Origin: Semisulcospira habei
Taxonomy: Eukaryota; Mollusca; Gastropoda; Semisulcospiridae
Direction: 5' to 3'
Assembly: GCA_036245525.1 (NCBI GenBank)
Contig: BTPG01000005.1
Span: 205,742,030-205,806,029, forward strand
DNA: 64,000 bases
The notes under the pieces are model-generated. The model was given only the letters and a program-made list of their open reading frames with translations. It did no database searches and had not been told where the DNA came from. Shown in pieces: positions 46,925 to 57,454 of the stretch. A program made the translations under genes and the position numbers. Numbering within the stretch: position 1 is the first letter of the stretch; each line of letters opens with the position of its first letter.

Positions 46925-46961
46925 GGCAACTGCGGGGGCTCATGAGAATCTAGGCCTCTTG
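46925..46961. repeat. Family A hairpin, right half
   Basis: CAACTGCGGGGGCTCATGAGAATCTAGGCCTCTTGC, followed by AGTTGGACAGTGTTCAA and, at 46998-47003, GGGTTAA. The GAGAAT variant matches ATTCTC in the left half at 46091. Confidence 0.85.
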
Positions 46962-47562
46962 CAGTTGGACAGTGTTCAATTTTTCTCGGCATGGAAAGGG
47001 TTAATAGGGCTCAGGCCACAACGTACAACATGACAGACCAGCCTGAAAATAAAATTTTACCTTAAAAAATCCCCAACTTGCACAGGACTGTGCCTTGAGC
47101 AAGCGTGCAAAGGCTTACGCCAGATCGTTTACTTTGCTCAGACTGCACAGCGGTTTCCCACAAACCACGTACACGTGTCTTCTGCTCTGTCCGTAAGGGT
47201 CTAAAATCACAGACCAGCGCACAAATGTCGGACGTCTTTGTCCAGAAAAGATCGACCACTTTTCTTTTGTTATACAGCTCGTGTGTGTGTACTAGTGCAC
47301 AAATATAGACTCGCACAATTTTTTTTTTAATTGCATATATTTGATGGACAAACTGAAAGTTCTGTATGTCTTCGATCGTATTTTTTTCCTGAAACTTCTA
47401 GGCTGTTTGCCACCGTTTAGAAACGGATATCTACTTCACGCTCTGTTTAACCCTTTCAGTACCAGCTGACGCAGACTGTGTCTCTGCAGTCTTCGTTGAT
47501 TCTAAAATAATAATAATAATAATAATAAACTGTCTTACGAACAAGGATTCAAAGTAGTCTCG

Positions 47563-47628
47563 GCAAGAGGTATAGATCCTCATGAGCCCCCGCAACTGCG
47601 GGGGCTCATGAGGATCTGTACCTCTTGC
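47563..47628. repeat. Family A hairpin
   Basis: Near-consensus, GCAAGAGGTATAGATCC ... CTGTACCTCTTGC. The whole element may start at TTAACCCTTTCAG (47449). Confidence 0.92.
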
Positions 47629-47816
47629 AGTTGGGTGGTGTTCAAATTTCCTGGGCACTTGACGTGTCAGTTAATGACAAATTCAACCATTTAAATTATT
47701 TGGTTTGTGAACGACCACCTCATTGACAGTGGATGGAGGCGGTGGTTTTCCAATCATTGTAAATTAATTGTCATAGATCCCCGCCGTCAAAGGAACACAG
47801 GCATAAAAGGGTTTCA

Positions 47817-47882
47817 GCAAGAGGCATAGATCCTCATGAGCCCCCGCAACTGCGGGGGCTCATGAGGATCTATACCTCTTGC
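47817..47882. repeat. Family A hairpin
   Basis: Near-consensus, with one unmatched base pair (GGCATAG / CTATACC). Confidence 0.92.
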
Positions 47883-48055
47883 AGATGGATGCTGTTCAGT
47901 TTTTCGAGGCAGTGATCGCGTTACTTGAAAAGCGGGCAACAGCAGACATTAATGGCTGTTTGATTCTGACACTTTCGGAAAGCTCTACATTTTGACTTCA
48001 TTCAACCTTATCATCGATCCTTTCAGTGCATACAATTCGTTTTTAGTCGGGTCAC

Positions 48056-48130
48056 ATGTGTGTGCTGGCCTGTAATATTGGAACTTACGGCGTGAAGCCG
48101 TAAGTTCCAATATTACAGGCCAGCACACAT
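48056..48130. repeat. Perfect 75-bp palindrome (family I)
   Basis: ATGTGTGCTGGCCTGTAATA ... ACTTACGGC-GTGAA-GCCGTAAGT ... CCAGCACACAT. The arms of 35 bp are perfect around a 5-base loop. A single copy was noticed. It is preceded by CCTTTCAGTGC, reminiscent of family A element ends. Confidence 0.93.
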
Positions 48131-48295
48131 TTACAATTATTGACCTGATAACTTGCCGTATATTGTGTTGCATCGACAATATTCTCCGTTTCTATGACAT
48201 TAAAGGTGTCCAACGGAGGCTTTATTGACAGTATTTACTTCATTGCGACACGAGTGCAGTTGTGTGAATGATATGTCTACGTGGGCAAACACGAT

Positions 48296-48430
48296 TTGTT
48301 TAGTTTAGTTTAGTTTAGTTTAGATTTGTCATTTTGTTTTGATTTTATTTGGTTTGGTTTGGTTCGGTTCGGTTAGTTTGGTTGTGTTGTGGTTGTGTTG
48401 TATTGTGTTGTGTTGTGTTGTGTTCTGTCT
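48296..48430. repeat. Low-complexity TTTAG/GGTTT/TGTTG array
   Basis: Successive pentamer-like runs drifting from TTTAG to GGTTT to GTTGT. Confidence 0.8.
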
Positions 48431-48848
48431 TCTTTTGTTTTGATTTGTTTGGAATTTGTTTGGATTTGGGTTGGTTTAGTTTCTTTTTGTTGTTTGTTTG
48501 TTTATTTCCTTGTGTGTTGCGAGGGGAAGGGTGAGAAGAAGGGGGAAGTGGGAAGAGGAGAGAGGTGTTCACAGGACAATAATTTCACGGGAACTTTGTT
48601 CTGTTAGTCAGTAGAATTAAGATCTGAGTCGAGCTATCATGAATTTTTCAGCATGAAAGATCTGTGGTCACCGTTACACCCCGAGATTTGGCACGCCCCA
48701 ACCAATACACAAGAACCTTTCCGGCCTCGAGTAGTCTCGTAATGGCGGCATGCCCCTTGGGGATTGGTTGATCGTTGGGACGGCGCCATGTTTTCGCGAA
48801 AGCTAAACCTACAGGACTTTGCTGCTAATATTTTAAGAGTTGTGACGT

Positions 48849-49010
48849 TTAACTCATTCAGCCCGACGGCCGTATTTCCCAAATTTTGGAGGCGTCATCT
48901 ACTGACTATGCACAAGTTGCAGGAGATGGCACCACCCTTGAACTATCATGTTCGATCTGTCCCTAGCATTGTAATACAGTCCTTCAGAGGGCCACTTCAC
49001 GGTAATGGTT
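48849..49010. repeat. Chimeric family D/D' element, core lost
   Basis: The left end is D-type (TTAACTCATTCAGCCCGAC ... GTTGCAGGAGATGG). The right end is D'-type (CACCACCCTTGAACTATCAT ... CAGTCCTTCAGAGGGCCAC). The joint is at about 48929, without the TTGGCGCC tip. Confidence 0.8.
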
Positions 49011-49280
49011 TATAAGCAAAAGAAAAAATAGTATGACATAAACTGATCCATTTCTATTTTGTTTGAAAGCGTAAACAAAACAAGAAGGGACTCGAAAAGA
49101 CACAAGTAATCAGAATGAATAATTTTTTTTTAAAACAAAAAAAAAAAAAAAAACACTTTCAGTGTTTCCATGAATCGATATCAGCACACACCCAAATTTA
49201 ATTATTATTGGTATTATCAGTTTCATCAGAAGTTCAGGTTCGTATCGCTGTCGGCGACTGTAAGTCTGCACATGTTGCAT

Positions 49281-49473
49281 TTAACTCAATCAGCCCCGAC
49301 ACGCCACAGCAGATCGAGCATGACATTTCAAGGGTGGTGCCAGAATACCTTGGCGCCCGTTGGCACCCTTGAAATATCATGCGCGATCAGTCTCTAGAAT
49401 TGTAATAGATTCCTTCAGAGCCCGGGACAACTTCAAAATTTGGGGATTTCGGTCCTGGGGTAGAATGAGTTCA
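49281..49473. repeat. Family D' hairpin element
   Basis: TTAACTCAATCAGCCCCGAC ... TTTCAAGGGTGGTGCCAG ... GGCGCC ... CACCCTTGAAATATCATG ... GGATTTCGGTCCTGGGG ... GAATGAGTT. The right arm has lost the TAGCTATTCTGG part. Confidence 0.85.
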
Positions 49474-49489
49474 GTCTTTTACAAACAAC

Positions 49490-50023
49490 ACAGCGCATGG
49501 AACCTCAAGACAATTTTTTTTTTTTAAACAGACAATCAGACAATAAAGTTTTCTTGAATCTTGAATCACATCGTGACACCGCAAGTATTTCCACTGCTCA
49601 CGTGATGAATTCAAGACCGGAAGACCTTCTGTTGATGGGTTGGGGCGTGCCATTGCTTGGGGTGTAACAGTCACGAAATCCAGAAATCCCGAAGGTGGTA
49701 TCGCGACGTTGGACTCTCGTCCCAAAGGTGGCAGGTTCGGACCCAGAAGGGGGTTTCGGCTTTTGGACGCATTTTTCTTCGAGGTGATTCAAGCAGGAAT
49801 CACGTCGACAAAAAGTGCTACCGACCGGTAAAAGGTTACAACCATACCCACTGACCCTGCGTTATTTTGTCAATGCTTTCTGTTGAGATCCAAAATACAT
49901 TACACTTTCCCAACAGCTAAGGTGTAAAATTTACCTCACAACTCTTCGATGGGAGCAGACACGCAAGATACCGTGCAAAAGTCCCATAAGTGCCCTTTTC
50001 AGTAGACTAAAATGACATCAACT
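49490..50023. other. No gene seen
   Basis: Contains an AATAAAG ... TTGAATC ... TTGAATCACATCG retroposon-like end near 49540-49570. No domain is found in the short frames. Confidence 0.4.
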
Positions 50024-50089
50024 GCAAGAGACATAGATCCACATGAGCCCCCGCAACTGCGGGGGCTCATGAGGATCTATGCCTTTTGC
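50024..50089. repeat. Family A hairpin
   Basis: GCAAGAGACATAGATCCACATGAG ... CTCATGAGGATCTATGCCTTTTGC. The right flank (to about 50195) matches that of 56760-56935. A decayed second copy lies at 50205-50250. Confidence 0.92.
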
Positions 50090-50434
50090 TGACACCACTT
50101 TGTATCTATGTTCCTTGGACGGCTGGGGCTCTTTGGCTTTGAATTAACACAGATTTCAGAAACACCATCTGCGTCCGTTGGCAGAAAAGGTTTAATTTCG
50201 CATCTCCCCCGCACTTTTGCGGGGTCTCATTTGGATCTATGCCACCTTAAGACGGACGGAATCTGAGAAAATCCATCGCCCTTCAGATGAGTGACATTTA
50301 CAAGGGGCGTATATCAAGATCTCGGCATGTGCAGCATTGCATGTCAAATTGATTGGTCCTTTAGTGTGTGTATGAACACTCAGTCACTTGGTTATTGTGG
50401 AAAAGTCCAAGAACTAGTAAATGATACACGAATG

Positions 50435-50488
50435 AATGAATGAATGAATAAATAAATACATAAATAAATAAATAAATAAATAAATAAG
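50435..50488. repeat. (AATG)n(AAAT)n array
   Basis: Tetranucleotide repeats at the edge of the SINE-like repeat that follows. Confidence 0.85.
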
Positions 50489-50494
50489 AAACAA

Positions 50495-50622
50495 AAACGT
50501 TTAGGGCTTAACGTCTTTTGTCCACCACGAAGATGATCTCAAAGATGGGGCACCGCAATAGGGTTTGAACAAATTTTGACCCCAACTGGATTCGAACCCT
50601 GGACCTTTTCCCAACTCCCTAA
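50495..50622 (-). mobile_element. SINE-like repeat, copy 2
   Basis: GTTTAGGGCTTAACGTCTTTTGTCCACCACG ... GGGTTTGAACAAATTTTGACC, then GGATTCGAACCCTGGACC. The last, read on the minus strand, gives GGTTCGAATCC, a perfect tRNA box B. The first copy is at 40305. Confidence 0.6.
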
Positions 50623-50634
50623 ATAAAGAAACAC

Positions 50635-50880
50635 ACAAATAAATAAATAAATACACAAATAAATAAATACAGAAACACACAAATAAATAAATACAGAAAC
50701 ACACATAAATAAATAAATAAATAAATGCGCACACACACGCACGCACACATGCGCACACACACATACACGCACACACACACACACACACACACGCACGCAC
50801 ACACACACGCACGCACGCATGCACGCACACAAACACACGCACAGACACACATACGCATACATACATACATACATTAATGC
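50635..50880. repeat. (AAAT)n and (CA)n(CG) compound arrays
   Basis: AAAT-rich units with ACACAC spacers, then CA/CG repeats to 50850 and CATA units. Confidence 0.9.
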
Positions 50881-51702
50881 ATGCATTCATGAAAGGGATT
50901 AGGGGGAACCTCATACATGCATCTATGAACGGACGAACGAACATACAACGGACGGACAGACGGACGAGACGGACGGTTGAAAGCAAGAATAAATAAAAGG
51001 CAGTAGAGTGACGATTTCAGTTAGTGTCTCATCTCCTCATTTGTTTCTTTCTTTGCAACTACTTTTATTCAAAGTCCTTTTTCGCCTTCGACCCTTCCTT
51101 TCTGTCTTTGGTATATTATAGAGATACCCTTTACAATTAACTCATTTGAGACGACCAACATGCGGACACGCGGAGCTCGAATGAGTTATATAGGGCGCCA
51201 TCTTGTTTTGTGCGACCTACCACGTGTTTTCGCTCCCAGTGTTTAGTGGTTTTTCGTTGGATGTTCTGTGTTTCGTGTGTTGAAAGTCTGCTGAGTATCG
51301 TATAAGAGTGCGCTGATGAGGATTTTGCTTGTGTTTCGTCGGATCTGGTTCATGCTGTTTGAGTGGTATCGTATTGAATTGTGTCTGTCATTTGAATTTT
51401 GTTTACGTCGCCATTTTGCTTCTTCCGCAGCGTGGGTTCGCCGGGCCGCCTTTCCGCGCCCTGTTCATGTGCTGCGTGCTAGTGTGTGATATGTTTACTG
51501 TGTGAGTCTGTTTGCCACCCGTGGTTGCATCTGCTGCTTGGTTGTTGTAGACTTGTTCGTGTTCCTACCGTTCTATAGGTTTACGTGTGCAGTCTCTCGT
51601 CGACATCTCGCCCTCCCCACTTTCGGCGCCATTGCCCGATCTCGCCGCTGACCGACCGGAAATCAGGCCGCTCCCCTAGCACACCGCTCACACACACACA
51701 CC

Positions 51703-51703
51703 G

Positions 51704-51788
<85 letters not shown>
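51703..51788. repeat. (CA)n microsatellite in LINE 5' region
   Basis: About 86 bp, inside the presumed 5' UTR or ORF1 zone of the LINE. Confidence 0.95.
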
Positions 51789-51792
<4 letters not shown>

Positions 51793-52029
51793 TACTCACA
51801 CACACACACACCCTACTGAACCCTCTTCTCGTCTTCCAGTCTTTCTTGTCCTCCCAAACAATCATGTTCATCAAATACACACGCCAACAACTGCTATCTC
51901 TACGTCGCCACGCCACCTACTGTGCGGCCGGTGGCGCTGACAGTGTTGCAGATGCCTTACGCGGCATCCGATCGCGAAAGGGAGGCCACAGGGGCGGAAT
52001 TAGCAAAAGGCGGGACTCACCACCACTTA

Positions 52030-52480
52030 CACAACCACACACTTCTTCCCCTTTTCCTATGCCCTTCCACCCCTTCCTCCTCCCCCCGCCTCCTCGATTT
52101 CTCCACCTCCCTTTCTTCTTCTCCCATTTCCTTTCCTCTCTTGCTCATCTACTGCTCCCTGCTTTCCTCGGCCGCCCCCTCCCCCGCCCTCCTCCCCATT
52201 CATCCCCTCACCCCCTCCTCCTTCGCCTGCTTTTTTCTCCTCGTCCCCTCTCCCCCCTTTCTTCTCCCCTTCGCCCTCCCCCTCCCTCTACCTCAGCTTT
52301 TCCTACTCCCCTTCCTCCTCCTCCCCCCCTCACCTTCCTCTCGCATCCTCTTTCTTACCCGGTTCTCCTTCCCCGTCTTTTCCTCCTCCCCCCTCTCCCC
52401 CTCTTTCCCCCCTCCCCACCCTCCTCTTCCTTTGTCCTCTTCTTCGTCCGTTTCTTCTCCCTCTTCCTCTTCTGGCTCAT
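52030..52480. repeat. Long pyrimidine-rich tract in LINE
   Basis: About 450 bp in which C and T strongly dominate the plus strand, immediately before the endonuclease coding region. It is open in two frames as Pro/Ser/Leu-rich text. Confidence 0.9.
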
Positions 52481-55439
52481 CCAACCTAAAACTGTGTCTG
52501 TTCAGTGCACAGTCTGTCTGCAAAGATGGCAAAGCCGACGTGATTTCAGATTTCATCCTAGTCAATGACCTAGATGTTGTCATGATCACCGAAACGTGGC
52601 TCCGCTCAGCTGGCGATGAACCCATCATCGCCAGCGTCACTCCGAGTGGCTACCGCCTGGCCTCCTTCCCGCGTGTTTCCAGAGGGGGTGGCATTGCCAT
52701 CATTTACAGGGACTGTCTTTCTGCTCACCTCTCCTTCTCTCAGTCTCTCCCTTTTGCTCATCCCTCCTTTGAATCTGTCGAGGCCGTAGCAACAGTCCCT
52801 TATCTTCTCATGTATCTATCGCCCCCCTCCAAGCTCTCAAAACAAACTCACAAACTCCATGTTCCTCACCGAGTTCGATCTCCTCCTCGACCACTACAGC
52901 ACACGACCCGGAAAACACATCCTTCTTGGCGACTTTAACTTCCACTTCGACAAACCCGACCACCCCGACACAAAACGCCTTTGCACGTCACTTTCAAACC
53001 ACAATCTTACACAACACATCACTAAACCCACCCACCGACTCGACCACACCCTCGACTGGATCATCACCCGCACCTCCGATCAACTCTTCCTCGACTCTGA
53101 CACCTCTTCTGTGCTTCCCTCCGACCACCTCGCTATTCTCGTCGCCCTCAACCTACCTCCCCCGAAAAAACCCAAGCTCTTTGTCTCTCGTCGCAAACTA
53201 AAATCTGTCAACCGAGAGAACTTCTTCGACGAAGCTGTCGACCTTCTCTTGGACCCCGCCTCTTCTCCCGATCTTGCATCCCATTTCGATTCCTCCCTTC
53301 GAAAACTTCTAGACACCCATGCTCCTGTCACCACCTGCTCCATACCCAACCGACTCCCCTCTCCCTGGCTCACTGACGACATAGCTGAGGCCAAGCGCGA
53401 GCGTCGACAAGCGGAACGCCGCTGGCGCTCATCTGACCTCACCGTTCACAGAGAGATCTTCCAAACCACCAGATCCAAAGTCTGCAGAATGATCTCCGAC
53501 TCCAAACGCAAACACCTTCAAAACAAAATCCTGGAATCCACTTCTTCCAAAACCCTCTACACTACCATGAACACACTCCTAGGCACTTCTAAAGACTCTC
53601 CTCTTCCCAACACACACAGCAAAGAAGAACTTCCGTCCGCTTTCTCCTCCTATTTCTCCGACAAAATCCAAACTCTGCGCAACACACTCGACACTCTGCC
53701 TTCTCCGCCTTGCCCTCCCGACCCCACTTTTTCCGGCACTCCCCTCTCATCCTTCCGCCCCGTCTCTCAGGATGAAGTTCTCAAGACCATAAAGTCCATG
53801 CCTTTCAAAACCTGCGAACTAGACCCCCCTCCCAGCTTCCCTCTACCGGGACGGTCTCCCAAAACTTTTGCCCTTCATTACCGACATCATCAACACATCT
53901 CTAGAGAATGGCTCCGTCCCCGATATCTTCAAGTCCGCCATCGTCCGTCCTCTTCTAAAACAACACATCCTCGACCCAAACGAACTCAAGAACTACCGCC
54001 CAGTCTCCAATCTCTCTTTCCTGTCCACGCTTCTTGAGAAGGTTGTCCTCAACCAACTCAACCTCCACCTCGCCGACAACAACCTCCTCAGCCCCTTCCA
54101 GTCTGCCTATCGCAAACATCACAGCACTGAAACAGCCCTTCTACATATCCTAAACGACCTGCTTCTCTCCACTGACTCGGGCAACATCTCCCTTCTTACG
54201 CTACTCGATCTCTCTGCCGCCTTCGACACCATAGACCACTCTATCCTTCTCCACCGCCTTCACCACTCCTTTGACATCACTGACTCTGCTCACTCCTGGT
54301 TTCTCTCCTACCTCTCCGACAGACAGCAGTCCGTCACCATCGACGGCGTCTCCTCCAACTCAGTCAGGCTCTCCTGTGGCGTTCCACAGGGGTCCGTCCT
54401 GGGCCCGGTCCTTTTCACACTCTACACCTCCCCCCTGTCCAACATCATCCTGTCTCACCACATACACCACCACCTCTACGCCGATGACTCACAACTACTA
54501 GACAAAGACAAACTCGACAACACTCAGTCACTACTGACTCGCACGGCTGACTGCTATGAAGACGTGAAAAACTGGATGACAGCAGACAAGCTCAAACTAA
54601 AAGACGACAAAACGGAAGCCATGCTGGTAGGCACTCGCCAGAAACTTTCCCAGCTCCCTCCCTCTCTCCACCTTCAACTCGACAACACCCCCATCTCCCT
54701 CTCTGACTCGGTCAATAACCTTGGCGTTATACTCGATTCCTCTCTTTCCATGATCAGCTTCGTCTCCGCCACGGCCCAGGCATGTTATTTCCACCTCCGC
54801 CGCATCAGTCAGATCAGAAAATACCTCACTACCGAAGCTGCCACCAAACTCGCTGTCTCTCTCATCTTATCTCGCATCGACTACTGCAACTCTCTCCGTT
54901 CCGGCCTTCCTCACTCCACCACTCTCACTCTCCAGCGCGTCCAGAACAATGGTGCCCGCCTCGTCCTCAGAAAGAAAGAATCCGACCACATCACTCCCCT
55001 GCTCAAGCTCCTTCACTGGCTCCCCATCCCCCAACGCATCCAATACAAGATTCTGTCTCTCTGCTACAAATCCCTGAACAATTACGCTCCTGCCTATCTC
55101 TCCAACTTACTTCACCCCTACACTCCTCCCCGCTCCCTCCGCTCCGCCTCCGACCCTCTCGGCCTCCTCATCCCCCGCACCAAACTCAGCACTTTCGGCC
55201 CCCGCTCCTTCTCAGTATACGGTCCATCCACCTGGAACACTCTCCCACTCTCTCTCCGTCAGAAACACTCACTCTCCTCCTTCCAGTCCGCCCTCAAAAC
55301 TCACCTCTTTCAACAGTTCTAGCACTATATCACCACACTCCCCACCCCAAGCTGACCGTCGTAATGTTTTTTCACTTTTTGTGTTACGTGAGTCATTGTC
55401 TAAAGCGTGCGCATGCGTGTGCGAGTTGTGAGTGCGCGC

Positions 55440-55502
55440 TTAGAGTTATAATTATAATAAGATAAGCGCATTATAAATACCGTAATTATTATTATTATTA
55501 TT
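55440..55502 (+). repeat. LINE 3' tail motif and (ATT)n
   Basis: TTAGAGTTATAATTATAATA, AAGCGCATTATAAATACC, then ATT units. It defines the tail class shared with other elements here. Confidence 0.85.
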
Positions 55503-55832
55503 GCGAATGAGATTTTCGGACAAAAACTTACGTACTCATCAGTTTCAAAAAAATGCAAGTACAAATATACTTATCACATTCAGGTGATCGTGCCACATAT
55601 TTGCATAACAATATACATTTTGCCACAGGCATGGGATATTCGTTACGACCACCTCTTAAACATGTTGCTATTTACTATTGCCCGTGCGGTTGATTTCGCA
55701 AAGATATCCCTAGTGCACGTGTATTGCATGCTGAGAAACGGGGAAAATATTACAATCGCAGGCAGAATTCATAGCACGGTCTATATATATCTCCATCTGG
55801 ATTTTTAACACTTCCTCACTTAGGACGCCACC

Positions 55833-55954
55833 GCGGGAGACGGATCGACCATCAGAGTTCAAGCGCAATGCCAGCCGATTAGCTTGGCGCCTTTTCAAGG
55901 CGCCAAGCTAATCTGGTTCTACGCTTGAACTATCACGATGAATCCATCTCCCGC
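55833..55954. repeat. Family D hairpin, diverged subtype
   Basis: GCGGGAGACGGATCGACCAT ... GATTAGCTTGGCGCC-TTTTCAA-GGCGCCAAGCTAATC ... CCATCTCCCGC. The outer end pair is changed in both arms (GCGGGA/TCCCGC where others have GCAGGA/TCCTGC). Confidence 0.85.
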
Positions 55955-56159
55955 ATCTATTAGGCAGTTACAACACGTTCTAGTTACAGTGAAGCCTTGA
56001 CAGCTTTGGAAGTGTTAACAAGGTGGATGGAGCGAGCGAGTGCTTTGATACAAGTGGGCCTTTATTGCGCCTTTCACGAATAATGTAAGTGATGGCATCA
56101 TTTTCACACAGAAACAACGAATGCACGTGTCGAGAATTCTGTTATTAAATGATCTCTGT

Positions 56160-56560
56160 GCTCACTCACGGGCTGATTGCAGAGAAGAATCCAACGAAAA
56201 AAGAAACACGCTTAGAAAAGACAGTTGCAACGCAACCGAACGGTTCACTGCCCAGAATAATTGAACACAGCACTACAGCAAGAGGTATAGATCCTCATGA
56301 GCCCCCGCAAATGCGGGGGCTCATGAGGATCTATGCCTCCTGCTGAGGCCAGTATGCCTCCATGTTCCTTGGACTGTTGTGGCTTGAGGTCTTTGAATGA
56401 ACAAAGATTTCATTTTTTTAAAAGTCCAGTGGCGGGGAAGTGGGTTAATAACTTGTGTTGTAACTTCCTTTTCTAAGCGTGTTTCTTTATACGTGGGGTG
56501 CCTCTTGCATTTCACACACTTAGCAGTCACTTTTTTGGTCCGGATTTTGAAAGATTGTTT
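56160..56560. mobile_element. Family M arms around a family A hairpin
   Basis: The left arm (56160-56240) reads AEKNPTKKETRLEKTVATQ. The right arm (56450-56560), on the minus strand, reads VTAKCVKCKRHPTYKETRLEKE (split motifs CVKC and KETRLE). Between them sits a family A hairpin at 56278-56343 and its TTCCTTGGACTG flank. The two arms are inverted copies of one coding end. A CxxC plus KETR pattern is seen near the C-terminus of piggyBac-type transposases, so that origin is proposed. Confidence 0.6.
56278..56343. repeat. Family A hairpin
   Basis: GCAAGAGGTATAGATCCTC ... CCCGCAAATGCGGG ... GAGGATCTATGCCTCCTGC. Confidence 0.92.
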
Positions 56561-56759
56561 GTGTTTGCATTCAACGTCTAGGCTGGTGCGAAATGTGCCT
56601 CAAGCAACTCGGGCAACTGAAACTTCTCCTTGTCCTGGAAGGGCAAACAGTCCACAATATAGATGTAAAATACAGCTCTTCGTATTTCTTAAAATAATGG
56701 CGGACGAAAGGGGGTCCATTTAAAACCGTCACTGAGAAAAAGGTGAACACGACCCAACT

Positions 56760-56940
56760 GCAAGAGACATAGATCCTCATGAGCCCCCGCGACTGCGGGG
56801 GGTCATGAGGATCTATGTCTCTTGCTGAGAACAATTTGTATCCCATGTGTTTCTTGGACGGTTTCGGCTTTTGGTCGTTGAGTGAACCAATGTTTCAGAA
56901 ACAAAAATGTGCATACAGTGGCATGGAGGGGGTTAAGTAT
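56760..56940. repeat. Family A hairpin with full 3' flank
   Basis: Hairpin 56760-56825 (GCAAGAGACAT ... ATGTCTCTTGC), then TGTATCCCATGTGTTTCTTGG ... GCATACAGTGGCATGG and terminal GGGGGTTAA at 56935, giving the right end of the element. Confidence 0.9.
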
Positions 56941-57069
56941 GAACTAGTGCATTTGTGGGAGATCGCCAGTGGCACTTTAACTCCCACAGAGATCCTTGCG
57001 CAAGTCTGAAAAATTTGAATATTAAAATGAGCGAGTTGAATCAGCTTTTCTTTCTGGCGGGTTTGACAC

Positions 57070-57293
57070 TGAGGTCAAAGGTTATCGCACGGTCTGGCTA
57101 AAATGAAGAAACGCAAGCGTTCAAATGACAAAGAATTACCCAGGAAAGAAAAAAACACACTTAGTTTATTAAATTTTCAGGGTGTAACCCTTTCCCTTCC
57201 CCCGTACGCATATTTTGGTTTCTGAAATGTTTGTTCATTCAACGACCAAAAAAACCACAAGCGTCCAAGAAACATGGATACAAATTGGTCTCA
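57070..57293. repeat. Family A element left flank, inverted
   Basis: GTAACCCTTTCCC ... ATTTTGGTTTCTGAAATG ... CCAAGAAACATGGATACAAATTGG is the reverse complement of the flank at 56826-56940, so this element lies in the opposite orientation. Confidence 0.7.
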
Positions 57294-57438
57294 GCAAGAG
57301 GCATAGATTCTCATGAGCCGACACGCCACGGCAAGACGTGGCCGGATCGAGCGTGATAGTTCAAGGGTTGCGCCAGAATAGCTTGGCGCCCATAGACGCC
57401 AAGCTATTCTGGCACAACCCTTGAACTATCACGTTCGG
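57294..57438. repeat. Family A half-hairpin fused to a family D' hairpin
   Basis: GCAAGAGGCATAGATTCTC-ATGAGCC (57294-57319) runs directly into CGACACGCCACGGCAAG and a D' stem (57346-57438). The D' arms show a paired change (GGGTTG / CAACCC where others have GGGTGG / CCACCC). Confidence 0.85.
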
Positions 57439-57454
57439 TCTGTCTCCAGAAGTG

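Larger units (their letters stand above)
51186..55503 (+). mobile_element. CR1/L2-like LINE, near full length
   Basis: This non-LTR retrotransposon retains endonuclease and RT. Endonuclease (about 52490-53160) motifs are ITETWL, GGGIAIIYRD, GDFNFHFD and LPSDHLAI. RT (about 53930-54650) motifs are NYRPVSNLSFLS, QSAYRKHHSTETALL, DLSAAFDTIDH, CGVPQGSVLGPVLF and catalytic YADDSQLL. The C-terminus runs LHWLPIPQRIQYK to a stop at 55320-55322. Frameshifts near 52800 and 53855 break the protein. The 5' part (51186-52480) has a CA array and a long CT tract in place of a clear ORF1. The tail is AAGCGCATTATAAATACC and (ATT)n. CGAATGAG at 51178-51185 and 55504-55511 may be the target duplication. A close relative lies inverted at 57455-58332. 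Confidence 0.92.

Noticed and set aside
49190..49262. Tyr-rich plus-strand segment (NYYWYYQ) ending at a GTAAGT donor
   Set aside because: It resembles the Gln/Tyr exons in composition, but lies on the other strand, is only about 40-70 bp, and has no partner exon or clear acceptor.
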